A stretch of DNA of 35,989 nt from Butyricicoccus sp. OM04-18BH (GTDB taxonomy: Bacteria > Bacillota > Clostridia > Oscillospirales > Butyricicoccaceae), in the NCBI RefSeq assembly GCF_003481705.1, contig NZ_QULN01000014.1, positions 1 through 35,989 on the forward strand, given 5' to 3'. A model generated the notes under the pieces. That model saw only the letters and a list, made by a program, of their open reading frames with translations, was not told the DNA's origin and searched no databases. Every line of letters begins with the position of its first letter. Position 1 is the stretch's first letter. Below, piece after piece: positions 15,780-23,530 of this stretch. Position numbers and translations under genes: made by a program.

Positions 15780-15796
15780 GAGGAAAAATAAAAAAG

Positions 15797-16535
15797 ATTT
15801 TCCCCTTGGCAGAGGGGGGAGACTTGCCGCCGTTCGGGCGGCCGTGCCGTTTTTTTTACCGTCTGCTGACGGTGGACCTTGCGCCGATACAGCGGCGCAG
15901 CCGCTGGAGGCGACTTTACGCCCTCGGAGGGCGTGGACAATGGCCGCCGTCCGGCGGCGGGGGAATGCCGGGGTCTCCCGGCGGAGACAAAAGGGGCAGG
16001 GACACCAAGGTTTCCCTGCCCCTCTTGACTCCCCAACCTTTCCTTAGGACGCGACTCCCTTCGGTCGCGCGTCAAAAAGCGAGGGGCCCACAGATGCGTT
16101 TGGTGCTCCAAGGGTACACCCTTGATGGAAGCGGAGTTTTTCGCAGCGGAACGCTGCCGCCCTGTACCGTCTGGCCGCGCACTGTCATGCGCGGCAAACC
16201 ACGCAAAGTAAATTCAGGGCATAACAGCATCCCGAAATCTGCCCGACGCCCGGAACCGAGCCCCCGTACCCCCGTTTCGCCGCGCAACCGAAGGGCGTCG
16301 CGGCGCAAAGGAGGGTTTGGGGGAGTCAAGAGGGGGCAAGGGAACCATATGGTGCCCTTGCCCCCTTTTGTCTCCGCCGCCAGACGGCGGCATTCCCGCC
16401 GGTGAACACCGGCACTCCCGGCCGCCGCAGGCGGCCATTCTTCGCGCCCTAAGATAGGGCGTTTTTCGCCTCCAGCGGCGCACCGCTGTATCGGCGGAAC
16501 CGCTTGCCCTCTGCTGAGGGAAAAAGAGGGGCATT
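15797..16535. repeat. Large GC-rich fold-back repeat, copy 2 (right of the ABC module)
   Basis: This copy keeps longer outer arms than copy 1. The left arm reads CCGATACAGCGG (near 15885), CCGCTGGAGGCGA, CGCCCTCGGAGGGCG, GGCCGCCGTCCGGCGGC and then the GGGGCAGGGA hairpin. The right arm repeats the same series inverted, ending in CCGCTGTATCGG near 16490. Positions 15988-16480 are the part shared with copy 1. The leftmost sequence also contains hairpins with a T8 run (15851-15858). It ends about 20-25 bp before the promoter of the zinc-ribbon gene. No recognisable protein is encoded. Together with 15718-15796 (promoter and operator of the GntR gene), this accounts for the whole gene-free stretch. 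Confidence 0.7.
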
Positions 16536-16557
16536 CGCCGCCCTGCGGCGAAATATC

Positions 16558-16586
16558 TTGCACTGCGCGGCAGGATTTGATATGAT
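16558..16586 (+). promoter_or_regulatory. Promoter of the zinc-ribbon membrane protein gene
   Basis: TTGCAC (16558-16563) is followed after exactly 17 bp by TATGAT (16581-16586). The leader is only about 20 nt, with GGGGG shortly before the ATG at 16614-16616. Confidence 0.7.
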
Positions 16587-16613
16587 GAAGATACCAGAAA
16601 GGGGGCGCATCAT

Positions 16614-17516
16614 ATGAAATGCCAACACTGCGGTATCAACTTCGAGGACGGGGAACGGTTCTGCCCGATCTGCGGCGAGCGCGCCGGCAGCAAAGGCCGT
16701 CTCAGCGAGACGGGAAAACCCCTGTTTCCCCATAAAACTGTACGCCCGAGAGTCGAAAAAAAGACCGAACGCGAAAGCGTCCGATCTGCGATAGACCCAC
16801 AGTATGAAAGCGTGCGCACGACCGCACAGCACAAAACGCATTCGCACGAAGCGCGTCCCATCGGCACGAAGGCCGTTCCTTCCGCCATGCCGAAAAAATC
16901 CGGCGGCGCTAAGGGCAGCCGCAAGGCGGGCGCGATCATCGCGGCAGTCGTTGTTCTGGTCAACTTTATCCCGACGATCATCAGCCTGATCGAGGACAGC
17001 ACCGCGAATTTCCCGGAGCGGCTCCCGGATTTTGTTTACGATTTTACGGACGGCGACAGCAGCCATGATTATGATAATGCGGATACTTATATCGATCTGA
17101 GCATTCTGGTCGGGGAGCAAATCGAACTCCCGCTGAGCGACGGCGCGACGCTCGCGCTTTATTTTGAACCGGGCGAGGCCGGCGCGTACACGCTCGGGTA
17201 TATCGCGCCGGACGGCTCGAAGCAGTATGTTGAACAGGGCTATTCCAGCTGCTCGGAGGAAAGCGACAGCTGGTATGACGAGGAGAACTTCCCGACCGAG
17301 GATTACGAGTTTTATCTGACCTGGATGACAAAAAACGAGGAAGCGGCATCGAATACCACGGTTCCGCCCTGGTACGATGCGCGCGGCGAGAGCGACATCT
17401 GGCTGTGCATCTACCGCAGCCGCACCGACGGCAGCATCATCCTGCAGGATATGGACCGGCTCGGCCTGTTCGGCGATACGGATATCTATGAGCTGAACCC
17501 GACAGCTCTGATCTGA
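16614..17516 (+). CDS. Zinc-ribbon single-pass membrane protein, unknown function
   Basis: The product is 300 residues. Residues 1-22 form a rubredoxin-like zinc ribbon (Cys3, Cys6, Cys17, Cys20; MKCQHCG and FCPICG). A basic, disordered linker follows to about 103, then one membrane helix (about 105-126). The outside part is acidic (TDGDSSHDYDNADTY) with a beta-rich domain from about 150 that repeats Asp, Tyr and Glu. Such 'zinc-ribbon, TM, sensor-like domain' proteins are common in Clostridia and none has a firm function. It has its own promoter and sits between the large repeat and a hairpin array. Confidence 0.7.
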   Translation: MKCQHCGINFEDGERFCPICGERAGSKGRLSETGKPLFPHKTVRPRVEKKTERESVRSAIDPQYESVRTTAQHKTHSHEARPIGTKAVPSAMPKKSGGAKGSRKAGAIIAAVVVLVNFIPTIISLIEDSTANFPERLPDFVYDFTDGDSSHDYDNADTYIDLSILVGEQIELPLSDGATLALYFEPGEAGAYTLGYIAPDGSKQYVEQGYSSCSEESDSWYDEENFPTEDYEFYLTWMTKNEEAASNTTVPPWYDARGESDIWLCIYRSRTDGSIILQDMDRLGLFGDTDIYELNPTALI

Positions 17517-17542
17517 ACAAAGGAAGTCGAAACAAAGGAAAA

Positions 17543-17829
17543 AAGGCACGCCTATGGCGTGCCTTCTGCGCACGCAGGGCGTGCGCAATCTCCTGCCGCA
17601 TTTTGCCTTCGGCAAAAGAGGCAGGACAGGCGCTCCGCAGAGCGCCGCGCAAAAATTCCCCGTAAAAGTCAGGGCGTGTACCTGACTTTTACTCCACTGC
17701 CCGCGCCGCGGCGGCGCGGCCTCGTCCGCCGTGCGGACGAGAGGGGGTTATCGCCCCCGGTTTCTCCGGAACCGGGGGCGTATCTAAGGGGGACAGCGTC
17801 CCCCTTAGACCTTGCGCAGCTGCGCAAGG
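17543..17829. repeat. Array of about ten consecutive hairpins
   Basis: Perfect or near-perfect stems follow one another with almost no spacing. They are AAGGCACGCC (17543-17565), TGCGCACGC (17567-17587), CCTGCC with an inner TTTTGCC (17592-17625), GGCGCTC (17629-17646), AAAAGTCAGG (17664-17690), CCGCGCCGC (17701-17719), CTCGTCCGC (17721-17741), CCCCCGGTT (17754-17778) and CTAAGGGGGAC (17784-17808). The last, a 20-bp perfect palindrome at 17810-17829, is already inside the end of the next gene. One or two could terminate the convergent genes, but ten are more than termination needs. Each stem has its own sequence. Confidence 0.75.
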
Positions 17830-18488
17830 TACCTGTAAACGCTCGCCTGCGAGCAGTGCAGCACCTCGGTCACCTCGCGTACTGCGCCCTTTAGACGGAA
17901 ATAACCGTGCTTTTCCAGCTCGGAGATGATGTGCAGCCGCTCCTCGGACGTCAGCGCGTCCGCCGTGGTATTCGCCTCGAGCAGCATGCGGCGCACGGCC
18001 TCGGCGGCGGTCAGCTCGCCGTCCGGCGCCGAGAATGCCTGCCCGCTGTCCGACGGCCGGTTGAGACCGGCAAGCTCGAGTCCCTCGATCTCCTGCCAGA
18101 AATGGTCCGGATGACACAGATGCAGCATTTCATCGACCAGATCGCGGTAGCGGTTGTCGTCGAAGCGCACGCTCAGCAGGCCCTCCGGTTCGTCGGCGCC
18201 GTCGACAAGGATGACCGCTGAGGAGCGCAGCAGGTGTCCGTCTGCGGTTACGCTGTGACTGTTGACCAGCGGCTCGCGGTCGCCCTGACGGAAACGCTCG
18301 AGCATGGAAAGCCCTGCTGCGGTAAGCGGCGTGCCGAGCGGACGGCCGCTGTTCAGTCCGCCGGCGGTGAAGATCAGCGGACAGCCTTCGGCCCTGAGGT
18401 CGAACAGCGACAGCTCATAATCCTGACCGAGCACCTGCCCGAAGAAATCGATCAGCCTGTCGTATTTTTGCAGCAGTGGATGACGCAT
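17805..18488 (-). CDS. YheO/DauR-like transcriptional regulator (PAS-like plus HTH)
   Basis: The product is 227 residues. Residues 1-115 form a PAS-like YheO domain (LLQKYDRLIDFFGQVLGQDYELSLFDL, then GHLLRSSAVILVD and GLLSVRFDDNRY). Residues 175-227 form the C-terminal helix-turn-helix of the family (ERLHIISELEKHGYFRLKGAVREV, then LHCSQASVYRYLAQLRK). The layout and length match YheO/DauR proteins; DauR controls D-arginine catabolism in Pseudomonas. The gene diverges from an asparaginase gene, so control of amide or amino-acid breakdown is plausible. GAGGAG precedes the ATG at 18488. The last codons and stop lie inside two palindromes of the neighbouring hairpin array. Confidence 0.85.
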   Translation of the reverse strand: MRHPLLQKYDRLIDFFGQVLGQDYELSLFDLRAEGCPLIFTAGGLNSGRPLGTPLTAAGLSMLERFRQGDREPLVNSHSVTADGHLLRSSAVILVDGADEPEGLLSVRFDDNRYRDLVDEMLHLCHPDHFWQEIEGLELAGLNRPSDSGQAFSAPDGELTAAEAVRRMLLEANTTADALTSEERLHIISELEKHGYFRLKGAVREVTEVLHCSQASVYRYLAQLRKV

Positions 18489-18526
18489 CCGGGGACTCCT
18501 CGCTTTCAGAAATGTAGACTGGTAAT

Positions 18527-18556
18527 ATTATACTTCATAATACAGACGCTTGTCAA
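18527..18556 (-). promoter_or_regulatory. Promoter of the YheO-like regulator
   Basis: On the minus strand TTGACA (18551-18556) and TATAAT (18527-18532) match both consensus hexamers exactly, 18 bp apart. Confidence 0.75.
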
Positions 18557-18580
18557 AACGCGGAGACGGCGCGGCTGCGT

Positions 18581-18594
18581 GCGTATAAATACGC
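18581..18594. promoter_or_regulatory. 14-bp palindrome upstream of the asparaginase gene, possible operator
   Basis: GCGTAT and ATACGC are perfect inverted arms around AA. It lies in the divergent region about 25 bp upstream of the YheO-gene -35, where a regulator of both genes could bind. The stretch 18595-18770 is unusually A-rich. I saw no convincing rightward promoter in it, and it carries one AAAAATGCAC box (18734-18743). Confidence 0.4.
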
Positions 18595-18774
18595 AAAAGT
18601 GTATAAAAAGCACAGAAAGACAGGGAAAAACGACGAAATAATCGGGAATTATGAAACAAGGAAAAATATGCCGAAAGTCAAAGGGGAAATCAATCTTTTC
18701 CTTGGCTTGTCGCACAAAAAACACGAAAAAATGAAAAATGCACAGGAAATTCAAGAGGAGGCAAGGAGGAATTC

Positions 18775-19701
18775 ATGGGAAATAACGTGAATCCGGCAAG
18801 AAAGATCCTGCTGATCGCAACGGGCGGCACGATCGCCTGCCGCGAGACCGGGCACGGTCTGACGCCCGTGCTCGACGGGGAGGGGCTGCTGCGCGAGCTG
18901 TCGGGGCTTTCCGAGGTGTGCAGGGTCGAGGTACTCGATCTGATGCAGCGCGACTCGACCGACATCACAGCGGACGACCGGATGCAGATGGCGCGGGCGG
19001 TCTGGGAAAAACGCGGAGCGTATGACGGCTTTGTCATCGCGCACGGCACGGACACGCTCGCGTGCACGGCGGCGCTGCTGCATCATCTCCTGCCGCATAT
19101 CGACCGGCCGGTCGTCGTGACCGGATCGATGCTGCCGATGGGCGCGGAGGGCTCGGACGCGCCGGGAAATCTGCTCGATGCACTGCGCGTGGCGGCGGAT
19201 GGACGGCGCGGCGTGTATGCCGTGCTGCGCGGCAGCATCCTGCGCGGCACGAACGTCCTCAAGGTGCATTCGACCGCGCTCGATGCGTTCGTTTCGGCCA
19301 ATGAGCCGCCGGCAGGTCGTGTCGCGGACGGAAGCGTGGTCTGGGACGCGCCCGCGCCCGGAGAGGGAACGCCGCGCCTCGTGCAGCGGCTCGAGCCGCA
19401 TGTGTTCGTGCTGCGGCTCACGCCCGACCTTCCGCTGTCGTTCTTCTCGGTCCTGCACGGCTTTCCGAGCGTCATTATCGAGACGTTCGGCGGCGGCGGC
19501 ATCCCGGCGCACATGGAGCAGGCAGTACGTGCACTGATAGCGGACGGCACGCGCGTTTTTCTTACGACACAGTGCATCGAGGGCGGCGTCCACCTGCATA
19601 AATATGAGGTCGGCCGCCGGGCGGAGGCCATGGGCGCGGTGTCGCTCGGCATGCGGACGGTCGAGGACGCGCTCGCCGCGATCATGTGCGGAGAACTGTA
19701 A
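18775..19701 (+). CDS. ansA: L-asparaginase (type I/II fold)
   Basis: The product is 308 residues. It hydrolyses asparagine to aspartate and ammonia. Both catalytic signatures are present: ATGGTIA (15-21), giving the first nucleophile Thr19, and HGTDTL (90-95), giving Thr92 and Asp93. Other family segments are VVVTGSMLPMGAEGSDAPGN and the C-terminal FLTTQCIEGGV. There is no signal peptide, so the enzyme is cytoplasmic. AAGGAGGAATTC precedes the ATG. It pairs divergently with a YheO-like regulator. No terminator with a clear T-run follows; the next 260 bp hold palindromes and the citrate synthase promoter. Confidence 0.9.
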   Translation: MGNNVNPARKILLIATGGTIACRETGHGLTPVLDGEGLLRELSGLSEVCRVEVLDLMQRDSTDITADDRMQMARAVWEKRGAYDGFVIAHGTDTLACTAALLHHLLPHIDRPVVVTGSMLPMGAEGSDAPGNLLDALRVAADGRRGVYAVLRGSILRGTNVLKVHSTALDAFVSANEPPAGRVADGSVVWDAPAPGEGTPRLVQRLEPHVFVLRLTPDLPLSFFSVLHGFPSVIIETFGGGGIPAHMEQAVRALIADGTRVFLTTQCIEGGVHLHKYEVGRRAEAMGAVSLGMRTVEDALAAIMCGEL

Positions 19702-19731
19702 AAAGCAAGGCGGCGGCAGATGGAAATTTAA

Positions 19732-19766
19732 CACTTTTGCATAGCAAAGTGCAAAATTGTTTGCAC
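19732..19766. promoter_or_regulatory. Overlapping palindromes with the GTGCAAA motif
   Basis: GTGCAAA (19749-19755) and TTTGCAC (19760-19766) are perfect inverted 7-bp arms around ATTG. An overlapping palindrome has CACTTT (19732-19737) and AAAGTG (19746-19751). The core equals the boxes at 249-445. It lies about 95 bp upstream of the citrate synthase -35. The sequence between it and the promoter shows nothing else. Confidence 0.45.
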
Positions 19767-19858
19767 GAACGGAAAAAAGGTCTTGCGCTCGTGCAGGGTC
19801 AACAACCGCCAAAAGCCCATCATATCGCATTTTTGGCAGAATATATCCCCAAGATAAA

Positions 19859-19887
19859 TTGACATATTTGCAGGAGTGGAGTATGAT
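19859..19887 (+). promoter_or_regulatory. Promoter of the citrate synthase gene
   Basis: TTGACA (19859-19864) is followed after exactly 17 bp by TATGAT (19882-19887), giving a leader of about 68 nt that ends in GGGGAAGG. Confidence 0.8.
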
Positions 19888-19961
19888 ATATTCATATCAC
19901 TATTTTGGAAATAACCGCTGCGCCGGCTGGGGCGCCTCGGGAACAGAAAGGGGAAGGCCGG

Positions 19962-21329
19962 ATGAACATTCAGCCTGATTTTGTAAAAGAAGAACAGTTG
20001 CAGGAACTCAGCGAAAGCTTCCGTCTGCATAACCAGATCCCGCCTGACCTGTACACCCGTTACCGAATCAAGCGCGGCCTGCGAAACTCGGACGGCACCG
20101 GCGTTCTGGTCGGCGCGACCCACCTCGGCAACGTTCACGGCTACATCCTGAACGAGGGCGAGCGCGAGCCGATCGAAGGCCGCCTGACCTACCGGGGCTA
20201 TAACATATATGATCTCATCCACGGTCTCGAGCGCGAGGACCGCTTCGGCTTCGAGGAGATCGGCTATCTGCTCATGTGCGGCGAACTGCCGACGCGCCGC
20301 CAGCTCGAGGAGTTCCAGCACGTCATTGGTCTGGAGCGCGCGCTGCCGGACAACTTCACCGAGGATATGATCATGCGCGCGCCGAGCCGCGACATCATGA
20401 ACAAGCTCGCCAGCGCGACGCTCGCGCTGTATTCCTACGACAGCAACCCGGACGCGACGACGGTCGAGAACATCATGCGTCAGGGCATCAGTCTGACCGC
20501 CAAGTTCCCGGTCATCATCTCGCACGCCTATCAGGCGAAGCGCCGCTACTTTGACGGCGCGTCCATGTTCCTGCACGTGCCCGATCCGGAGCGCTCGACC
20601 GCGGAGAACATCCTGCACCTGATCCGCCCGGACGGCAAATACACCGACGACGAGGCCAAGCTGCTCGATCGCTGCCTCATCCTGCACGCAGAGCACGGCG
20701 GCGGCAATAACTCGACCTTTACCGTGCGTGTCACCACCTCCTCCGGCACGGACACCTATTCCGCTATCGCGGCGGCGGTCTCCTCGCTTAAGGGCCCGCG
20801 TCACGGCGGCGCGAACCTGCGCGTTGTCAAGCAGTTCGAGGAGATCAAGGAGAACGTCAAGAACTGGAAGGACGAGGGCGAGGTCCGCGACTACCTGTGC
20901 CGCATTCTGGACGGCGCGGCAGGCGACGGCTCCGGCCTGATCTACGGTATGGGTCACGCCATCTACACCAAGAGCGACCCGCGTGCGGTCGCGCTCAAGC
21001 ACGCTGCCCGTCCGCTCGCCGAGAAAAAGGGCATGAGCGACGAGATGGACCTCATCGAGCTGGTCGAAAAGCTGACCCCCGAGGTCTTTGCCGAAAAGAA
21101 GGGCAGCGACAAGCCGATGTGCGCGAACGTCGATATGTATTCCGGCTTCGTTTACCGTATGCTCGGCCTGCCCAAGTCGCTGTATACGCCGCTGTTCGCG
21201 ACCGCGCGTATCGTCGGCTGGATGGCGCACCGTCTGGAGGAGGTCACCACCGGCGGCAAGATCATCCGTCCGGCATACAAGCCGCTCGCAAAGACCACGG
21301 CTTATACCAATATCGACGAGAGAAGATAA
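19962..21329 (+). CDS. gltA: Citrate synthase (citrate/2-methylcitrate synthase family)
   Basis: The product is 455 residues and condenses acetyl-CoA and oxaloacetate to citrate. Active-site segments are all visible: HAEHGGGNNST (242-252), GPRHGGANL (278-286, catalytic His281), GMGHAIYTKSDPRA (329-342, His332) and CANVDMYSG (387-395, Asp391). The N-terminus (about 60 residues before GYILNEGEREPIEGRLTYRGY) is longer than in the shortest type II enzymes. The start at 19962 was chosen because the promoter and GGGGAAGG lie just before it; an earlier in-frame ATG is near the transcription start. It is monocistronic, closed by a strong terminator. In an anaerobe it likely feeds 2-oxoglutarate and glutamate synthesis. 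Confidence 0.95.
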   Translation: MNIQPDFVKEEQLQELSESFRLHNQIPPDLYTRYRIKRGLRNSDGTGVLVGATHLGNVHGYILNEGEREPIEGRLTYRGYNIYDLIHGLEREDRFGFEEIGYLLMCGELPTRRQLEEFQHVIGLERALPDNFTEDMIMRAPSRDIMNKLASATLALYSYDSNPDATTVENIMRQGISLTAKFPVIISHAYQAKRRYFDGASMFLHVPDPERSTAENILHLIRPDGKYTDDEAKLLDRCLILHAEHGGGNNSTFTVRVTTSSGTDTYSAIAAAVSSLKGPRHGGANLRVVKQFEEIKENVKNWKDEGEVRDYLCRILDGAAGDGSGLIYGMGHAIYTKSDPRAVALKHAARPLAEKKGMSDEMDLIELVEKLTPEVFAEKKGSDKPMCANVDMYSGFVYRMLGLPKSLYTPLFATARIVGWMAHRLEEVTTGGKIIRPAYKPLAKTTAYTNIDERR

Positions 21330-21330
21330 A

Positions 21331-21366
21331 AAAAGGCTGCCTCTATCTTAAGAGGCAGCCTTTTTT
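21331..21366. terminator. Bidirectional terminator between citrate synthase and RNase HI
   Basis: AAAGGCTGCCTCT and AGAGGCAGCCTTT form a long perfect stem with A-run and T-run on the two sides, so it works for both convergent genes. Confidence 0.9.
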
Positions 21367-21369
21367 CGC

Positions 21370-21807
21370 TTACTTATATTTCTGGTATTCCGCTACGGCG
21401 AGCTCGTCGCAGCGGTTGTTGTACGGGTTGTCCGCGTGGCCCTTGACCCAGTGGAAGCGTACCTCGTGACGGTCGAGCAGGTCGAGCAGACGGCCCCACA
21501 GCTCGGGATTCTTCGCCGGCTTCTTATCGCTCTTGACCCAGCCGCGCGCGCGCCAGCCCTTCGCCCAGCCCTTCGTGATGCCGTCGACGACATATTTGCT
21601 GTCCGAATACAGATCGACCGAGCAGGGCTCCTTGAGCAGCTCGAGCGCGGAGATCACGCCGAGCAGCTCCATGCGGTTGTTCGTGGTGGAGGGCTCGGAG
21701 CCGGACAGCTCCTTTTTCGCCGTGCCGTACTGCAAAATGGCGCCCCAGCCGCCCGGACCGGGGTTGCCCGAGCACGCGCCGTCGGTATAAATGGTTACGT
21801 TTTTCAT
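21370..21807 (-). CDS. rnhA: Ribonuclease HI
   Basis: The 145-residue product removes RNA from RNA-DNA hybrids. The four acidic catalytic residues are in place: Asp9 ([17 protein letters not shown]), Glu47 (NNRMELLG), Asp69 ([12 protein letters not shown]) and Asp134 (NNRCDELA). The HWVKGHAD loop (119-126) is also present. The length equals that of bacterial RNase HI without an N-terminal hybrid-binding domain. The start follows only a weak GAGG site. It is convergent with citrate synthase and shares the terminator. Confidence 0.96.
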   Translation of the reverse strand: MKNVTIYTDGACSGNPGPGGWGAILQYGTAKKELSGSEPSTTNNRMELLGVISALELLKEPCSVDLYSDSKYVVDGITKGWAKGWRARGWVKSDKKPAKNPELWGRLLDLLDRHEVRFHWVKGHADNPYNNRCDELAVAEYQKYK

Positions 21808-21992
21808 GATGAACCTCGTTTGCGTTTAAGATGATGTTATCATATCATATCTGGCCGCGCCGCGCAACGGCAGACAGGGACAGCGTGAGGAGTATCCCGA
21901 AGACTGTGTTCATAACAGACAAAATGTGCGGAAAATTTTCGTACAAAGTGTTGTTTATATGGATAATAATAGATAAATTCGACATAAAATGA

Positions 21993-22021
21993 TTTACAAG
22001 TACCCTCGTGAATGCTATACT
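21993..22021 (+). promoter_or_regulatory. Promoter of the acyltransferase-like gene
   Basis: TTTACA (21993-21998) and TATACT (22016-22021) are 17 bp apart. A GGGAGGG site precedes the ATG at 22081. The rest of 21808-21992 is AT-rich with no gene. Confidence 0.7.
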
Positions 22022-22080
22022 GAAACTGGAAAAAAACGGACAGAAAACAGGGACAGGATATTTTCCGGGAGGGCTCAGCT

Positions 22081-23385
22081 ATGAATATGATGAACGATCC
22101 GCGCCTGCGCACGGACAGCTACGCGAAGATTTTCCTTTACAACACGCACGAGACCGTGGCCTGCGTGCCGCGCCACACCATCCGCATGAAGGACCGGGTG
22201 CGCCCGGACAAGCTGCGCGAGGCGGTCGAGCAGGCGCTGCTGCGCTTTCCGCACATGATGCTGAGCGTCGAGCGCACCGAGACCGGCTTCCGCTACCGCA
22301 CGAATGTACGCCCGGCGGTTGTGCTGCCGTTCGACGGCGTTTCCACGCGCTACACCATCGGCTCGGCCGACACGAACGGCTATCTGTTCCTCGTCGGCTA
22401 TCACGAGGACACGATCTACATGGAATATCAGCATTCGATCTCGGACGGGCGCGGCTTCGAGGAATTCATCCGCTGCGTCCTGTTCCAGTATCTGAAGAAC
22501 TGCGGCTGCCTGGTCGAGAACGACGGCACGGTCCGCGCGATGGATACCAGATGGACGCCGGAGGAGAGCGCGGACGGCTACGAACAGCTTGCCGACCGCG
22601 AGTTTTCCCCGGAGGGCATCTGGAAAAAGCCGGAGGCCGTCCACGCGCCTGCGGTGCAGTGGGAGGCGGACGCGGGCGAGGTCGTCAGCGAGATCACGTT
22701 CCCGTTTTCGCAGCTGCACGCCTGTGCAAAGCGCATCGGCGTCAGCCCGCTCTCGATCATCGCGCCGCTCATGATGCGCGCGTTCGACCGCAAGTTCGGC
22801 GGCGGGGACAAGCCGGTCATCGCGCAGATCCCGGTCGACCTTCGTCCGCTGCTGCCGAGCGTCACGACGCGCTACTTTATCTGCTTCATCGACCTGCCGT
22901 ACCTGCCGGAATACCGCAGCCTGCCGCTCGAGGAGGTGTTCCGCCGCACGAAGGCCTTCCTTGCCGGTCAGATGGAGCGCGAACAGCTGCTCTACCGCGC
23001 CAAGACGGCCGCCGACCGCTGCGACACGCTGCATAAGGCGGATATGCCGCTCGCGGAGAAGATGCAGGCCGCGCGCAAGGTCACGATGGATTTCGTCCTC
23101 GAGGACAGCTTCCTCATCACGAACGTCGGCCGCTTCACCATGCCGGAGAGCTGCCGCCCGTATGTTCTGGATTACGGCGCGATCCTGCCGTGCGCGGTGC
23201 AGCCGTTCGCGCTGCTCATCTCGTCCTACGGGGATACGATGAAGCTGTCGGTGGCGCAGCGCGACAGCAATATGCAGATCGTCGGAGACCTGATGAGCGG
23301 TCTGCACGAGATCGGCGTGGAGGCGGAGAGCCGCAGCTATCCGTTCGTCGTGACGCGCTACGACGGCATGGCGTGCGAGGCATAA
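22081..23385 (+). CDS. Stand-alone condensation-domain-like acyltransferase (CoA-dependent acyltransferase superfamily)
   Basis: The product is 434 residues. The catalytic HxxxD motif is HSISDG (118-123, His118 and Asp122), placed as in chloramphenicol acetyltransferase-fold condensation domains, alcohol acetyltransferases and PapA-type enzymes. An N-terminal half (YAKIFLYNTHETVACVPRHTIRMKD...) and a C-terminal half with IPVDLRPLLPS and LITNVGRFTMPE fit the pseudo-dimeric fold; the NVGRF segment sits where DFGWG-type motifs do. No carrier-protein, adenylation or thioesterase gene is near, so a peptide-synthetase role is unlikely. Transfer of an acyl group to an alcohol, sugar or lipid is more likely. 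The substrate is unknown. Confidence 0.75.
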   Translation: MNMMNDPRLRTDSYAKIFLYNTHETVACVPRHTIRMKDRVRPDKLREAVEQALLRFPHMMLSVERTETGFRYRTNVRPAVVLPFDGVSTRYTIGSADTNGYLFLVGYHEDTIYMEYQHSISDGRGFEEFIRCVLFQYLKNCGCLVENDGTVRAMDTRWTPEESADGYEQLADREFSPEGIWKKPEAVHAPAVQWEADAGEVVSEITFPFSQLHACAKRIGVSPLSIIAPLMMRAFDRKFGGGDKPVIAQIPVDLRPLLPSVTTRYFICFIDLPYLPEYRSLPLEEVFRRTKAFLAGQMEREQLLYRAKTAADRCDTLHKADMPLAEKMQAARKVTMDFVLEDSFLITNVGRFTMPESCRPYVLDYGAILPCAVQPFALLISSYGDTMKLSVAQRDSNMQIVGDLMSGLHEIGVEAESRSYPFVVTRYDGMACEA

Positions 23386-23427
23386 ACGGACAGCCGGGAA
23401 AAAAGAACGTTTTAACACAGATTTATC

Positions 23428-23457
23428 TTGACGCGCTGCGGATTTCTGACGCATAAT
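23428..23457 (+). promoter_or_regulatory. Promoter of the HAD phosphatase gene
   Basis: TTGACG (23428-23433) and CATAAT (23452-23457) are 18 bp apart, giving a leader of about 65 nt with AAAGGAG before the ATG. Confidence 0.6.
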
Positions 23458-23530
23458 AAGAGTGTGAAAAACTATTCCGGCGGCGGCCTGCATTCCGGTC
23501 TGCCGACCGACCGAAAGGAGAACAAGCACT

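Noticed and set aside
13327..16535. Calling the flanked ABC operon a composite transposon
   Set aside because: Neither flanking repeat encodes a transposase and no target-site duplication could be defined. I report the arrangement only.
18599..18790. A 63-codon Lys-rich frame before the asparaginase gene
   Set aside because: It is in A-rich DNA, overlaps the asparaginase start out of frame and lacks a ribosome site.
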